64,000 nt of DNA from Daphnia pulex (lineage: Eukaryota; Arthropoda; Branchiopoda; Diplostraca; Daphniidae). Of the stretch, positions 60,826 to 64,000 are shown piece by piece (position 1 is the stretch's first letter; each line of letters opens with the position of its first letter). The notes beneath the pieces are model-generated. The model made no database searches and had not been told where the DNA came from. It was given only the letters and a program-made list of their open reading frames with translations. A program made the position numbers and the translations under genes. The stretch is taken from positions 7,457,501 to 7,521,500 of the forward strand of contig NC_060018.1 in the NCBI RefSeq assembly GCF_021134715.1, written 5' to 3'.

Positions 60826-63264
60826 CTTGAATACTAAAGTTGACATCCTTGTTCCAACACACAAGCTTGCTCATTCCGAAGGCGAGCGGCATGAGAGATT
60901 CTGGCTCGGTACACTGGGACGATTCGTCGATTATGCAACAGAGAAATCGTTTGCTAGACGCTGGCCTTATAAAGAATAAAGAAACATAAATTTATAACAA
61001 CATTAGGAGCATTAATAGTTATTACTCAAGAAAAAGCTGCTCCATTTCTTTACTGCGAGAGGAATTGAGCGTCGAGCAAATAATGTTTGCTTGAGACAGC
61101 ACTTTTTGTCGCATCGCACGAAGATTGTTTTGAGTGTTCAGTAACTCGAGGTGGGTCAGAAAGCGATCTTGATAAGACCTTTCCACTTTGTCAATATCAA
61201 CTTGTAGCTTTGCCAATTTTTTTTCAATCATCTGAGCTTCATCTGAAGATCCATTCTATAACAAAGAAACATTATTAACTGCACAAGTCTTGAAAATAAA
61301 TTAAAAAACAAAACAAAAAATAACCTTGTTAGCATTAAGAATTGCAGCTACTAATTTTTTTTTTTTTCTCTGGAGAGTATTTGATTCGGCTTTCAAAGTT
61401 AGAAGATGTCTACTTTCCGAGGAAGTTGTTTTAGCAGCATCATCTCGTAGTTTTTTCCCCGATAATTTATCAAGAGAAATTCTAACAACGTCAGGATTCA
61501 TGGTCGCTGGCACACCAATGCGTACAACTGTAATGGAAAACACAATAATAAAGATTGCGAACAGATCATATTTAATTACAATTAACTTACTGTCGTATTT
61601 CGAATCAATTTCGTTCATAAGGTGATTTGCTATCTCATCAATTGCGTTGTTAGAAGGTGCACATACTAGAATGCATGGGTAGCAGCCGGTTGTTTCGTAA
61701 TGCATACACCTCACGCGTTTAATCATTTCCACAATGACGCGCGTTTTTCCAGTACCTATATGAAAAGTGCATATTAGGACATTTAAATTTAAAAAAAAAG
61801 ACAACCGAGGACAAAATATCTAACCTGGGGGTCCCTGTAAAAGGGCAACTTTGGGTTCGCGTTCTGCTGAGCTTACTTCCTTTGTTATAGACGCCACAGC
61901 TTTATATTGAATAGGATTCAAAAAAGCATGATTATCATCCAGCACTGCGTCCAACTTGAATGCATCTTCATAATCGCTGGGATGAAGGATAACTTCGCAT
62001 AATGGGGAACGAGCTAACTCGGCGATTTGAATTATTTGTTTAAAGACCGTGTTAAGTCGTGATATTCTAGTGACAGTGAAAATACTGCCCAGGTTTGGAG
62101 GGACATGATACATTAAAATCCGCAAAACGAACGATGTAATGGGAATGTTAGGGTCCTGACAAGTTTTTAACAGGCGTGGATCAATTTCACCAATCTCCCA
62201 GCTCCGGTATCTCACGTGTTCGGCAACAGCAAAAATTTTCTTAGGGGGTTTCTGGCGTGAAGTATTGAATGTGATGGAAAAGAGGTCCATATTTGTTATT
62301 CTTGTAGGCGACAGAGCTTCACACAGAAGAAGAGTGAAGCCATTGCAAAACGTAGGGTCCGGGTGGATCAACGAAGTTAAAGATTGGGATTCGCCTGTCC
62401 CCACATTCTCACAAAGAGTAGCCCATACCTCGTGGAGAATAAGAGAGGTGAAAGTGCTACAGTAATCTTCTAGAGTGGAATACGCTGAACCAACTGGTAT
62501 CAGCGAGAGCTCTGGAAGACTTTTATAACCCTTTCCTTGTACTGCATTCATAATTGGAAACGTCTCATCCTTAAACATGTTTGATACCTATTTAAAATAC
62601 TTTAGTGAAACCGAATTTTTAACACAAAAATGTAAATATTTACTTCAATCCAGTCATATTTCCAGTTAATTATCCTGTAGATTAAGTCGTTAATTAATGC
62701 AACCTTATCGACGGGATGTTCAATAGTTTTCGGAGGAAGACGTTTTAGACGTTCAAATGGCTTGGGAACTGTTTTTGCCGGTTGCTGGGTAGACAGGACA
62801 GTCTGTTGCTGGCACGGTGAGGTTAGAATTGGTTCATGTTCCGCTGATTGGTTATCCGTTTCCTTACTAGATGAATCATCAACAGTAGCGAGAGAAAATT
62901 TTACTTTCTTGGTGGGTGGATACTTAATCCTTGGTTCAGTTCCTCTTTCTTTTTCGTTAAAAGGACCGGACTTCACAAGCGGATTCAATATTTCCGCGTC
63001 AGTTTCCTTCATAGAGATTTTCTTTAATAAGCTTGTTTCATCTTCTTCCTCCTCCGAAGAAATATTCCGAGATTTTTGGTGTTGCGTAACTTCTTTTGAT
63101 GCCTTTCCTACGTTTCCTTTGGTTTCCATTCCAATTCGGGAATCTTTAGCGTGAGTCTTGGATGGTCTCGAGGGTTTTGAGTGATGTTTTTGTGCAGATT
63201 TGCCCGCCGAACTCAAATCATCTTTCTTGGGTGACCCTCCTTTGGATTTCTTGCTTACGTAGAC
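60826..63264 (-). CDS. Senataxin/Sen1-like SF1 helicase, truncated after motif II
   Basis: Six exons (63264-62644, 62587-61825, 61755-61591, 61527-61325, 61255-61026, 60965-60826) join in phase, with further 5' exons expected upstream. The first exon is Lys/Ser/Glu-rich. Exon 2 holds SAYSTLEDYCSTFTSLIL and NPIQYKAVASITKEVSS and ends in LLQGPPG. Exon 3 completes the Walker A motif GPPGTGKT and has VLVCAPSNNAIDE-type motif Ia (seen as CAPSNNAIDEIA). Exon 4-5 is a coiled insertion. Exon 6 has the motif II IIDESSQCTEPESLMPL. The family then needs LVGDPKQLPP and motifs IV-VI, but after MSKLV the sequence changes to CWNKDVNFSIQ and the gene runs into twitchin-like exons. Sen1 proteins resolve R-loops in transcription termination. 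Without motifs III-VI this copy cannot be an active helicase. Confidence 0.75.
62326..62417 (+). repeat. 92-bp tract, copy inside helicase exon 2
   Basis: Partner of 60074-60165. On the minus strand it lies within the continuous helicase frame (ENVGTGESQSLTSLIHPDPT region), which stays open across both borders. The same bases are read in a different frame in the twitchin-like fragment. Confidence 0.97.
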
Positions 63265-63827
63265 CTATCGCAGAGCATTTTAATAAATGAGATTTTGACA
63301 GAGCTGGCGCTGATACCGTTGAAGAACAAATTTCTTTACATTACCCCCCCCCCCATGTTTTCTCTGCAAGAAAACTCCTCTATACATAGTTCTCCTCTTT
63401 TGTCTCTTTTTCCCAAATCCAATTTTTCATATAAAATTGATTCACAATGGAAAAAGATAGTATTACAATTTTTATCCAAAAACATCATGAATTCCCTCCG
63501 TCGTCGGGGTTTCAAACACCGTTTTCCACAATGTCGTTTTCTCTCTGTTTGGCTTGGTCATGTTTATCACCGTCAACAAACACGAAACGACAGGCGTGGT
63601 AGTGCGAGAGAACAACCTGGACCAACTCGCCAAATGACCAACTGTCGCTGCCCTTAGTAAATTCCTATCAATAAAAAACAAAAGGAGATATTATTTTTTG
63701 ATTTCAGTCAATCCTGTTGTTTTTGAAAAACGAAGGAAATGTCAATTGTTTTTTTTCTTCCCTCGGTAAAAAAGGTGTTCTGCTTATCGTCGCTTCCTTC
63801 CCTTTCATTCTTCGTGTCGAGTACGCC
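63265..63827. other. Region upstream of the first visible helicase exon
   Basis: The exon at 63264 begins at an intron acceptor (GATAG), so more helicase exons should lie upstream. A minus-strand open stretch at 63472-63681 could be one of them, but neither of its frames matches the family in a way that I can support. Confidence 0.35.
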
Positions 63828-64000
63828 ATGGCAACTGCAGAGAAAGGATGCCGAGATCGTTTGAATATGTTCACCTCAGTTGCTCAACGACTGTTGGACC
63901 GAGAGGGTCGTTCGAATCGCCAAATTGAAAAAGCGTTATTTTTTAAATTGTTTTTGGATATCTGCTTCCACACAAGTTTTTCTTTGGAGTCGACTCTCAT
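63828..64000 (+). CDS. Possible 5' end of an unrecognised gene (open to right edge)
   Basis: An ATG in context GTACGCCATGG opens a frame of 57 codons that reaches the window end without a stop (MATAEKGCRDRLNMFTSVAQ, then LLDREGRSNRQ). The first 32 residues look protein-like, charged and helical. After that the sequence becomes AT-rich and may be intron. I do not recognise the family. A chance open frame of this length is possible. Confidence 0.3.
   Translation, partial: MATAEKGCRDRLNMFTSVAQRLLDREGRSNRQIEKALFFKLFLDICFHTSFSLESTL

Noticed and set aside
63472-63681. Further 5' exon of the helicase on the minus strand
   Set aside because: Two frames are partly open and neither shows family residues; no clear donor in phase with the acceptor at 63265.

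Overview
This is nuclear DNA of an arthropod, most likely a cladoceran crustacean close to Daphnia. Genes are split by many short introns (about 60-80 bp) with GT-AG borders, the proteins are animal families (girdin, beaten path, AA15 LPMO, twitchin), and the base composition is AT-rich. The genus is inferred from intron size and gene content and has not been tested. I assembled the genes by joining exons by hand. A splice model was accepted only when donor and acceptor were visible, phases matched and the translation continued a known family.

Layout. 1-5.6 kb (-): 5' end of a girdin/CCDC88-type HOOK-domain gene, running off the left edge. 7.3-9.4 kb (-): TMEM218 (ciliary membrane protein) and CISD3 (mitochondrial CDGSH Fe-S protein). 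10.1-12.5 kb (+): complete D-glucuronyl C5-epimerase. 13.3-17.2 kb (-): complete NRDE2. 17.5-19.0 kb (-): LIPT2 (octanoyltransferase) and SDHAF1 (succinate dehydrogenase assembly). 19.6-21.4 kb (-): secreted AA15 lytic polysaccharide monooxygenase with a Thr/Pro linker and a Cys-rich tail. 22.5-24.4 kb: a direct-repeat pair with a hairpin and a tRNA-like piece between the copies. 30.1-43.6 kb (+): a beaten-path-like Ig gene whose signal-peptide exon lies 9 kb upstream of the rest. 44.5-48.2 kb (-): complete TTC7, a subunit of the PI4KIII-alpha complex.

From 48.5 kb to the right edge the sequence is rich in mobile and rearranged DNA. It holds a foldback element with 257-bp arms about 280 bp upstream of TTC7, a minisatellite, an 865-bp TIR element with TA flanks, a decayed Mutator-like transposase gene, and a near-perfect inverted repeat with 464-bp arms. 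At 59.8-63.3 kb (-) there is a chimera: the 5' half of a senataxin/Sen1-like helicase is cut just after its DESSQ motif and continues, in compatible splice phase, into fragments of a twitchin/projectin-like gene. A 92-bp tract is shared 91/92 between the two halves.

Four genes encode mitochondrial or cilium-linked housekeeping proteins (CISD3, LIPT2, SDHAF1, TMEM218). I see no operon-like logic linking the genes. The most unusual item is the helicase-twitchin chimera with its internally copied tract; the two giant foldbacks come next. I found no clear evidence of a wholly new molecular system.
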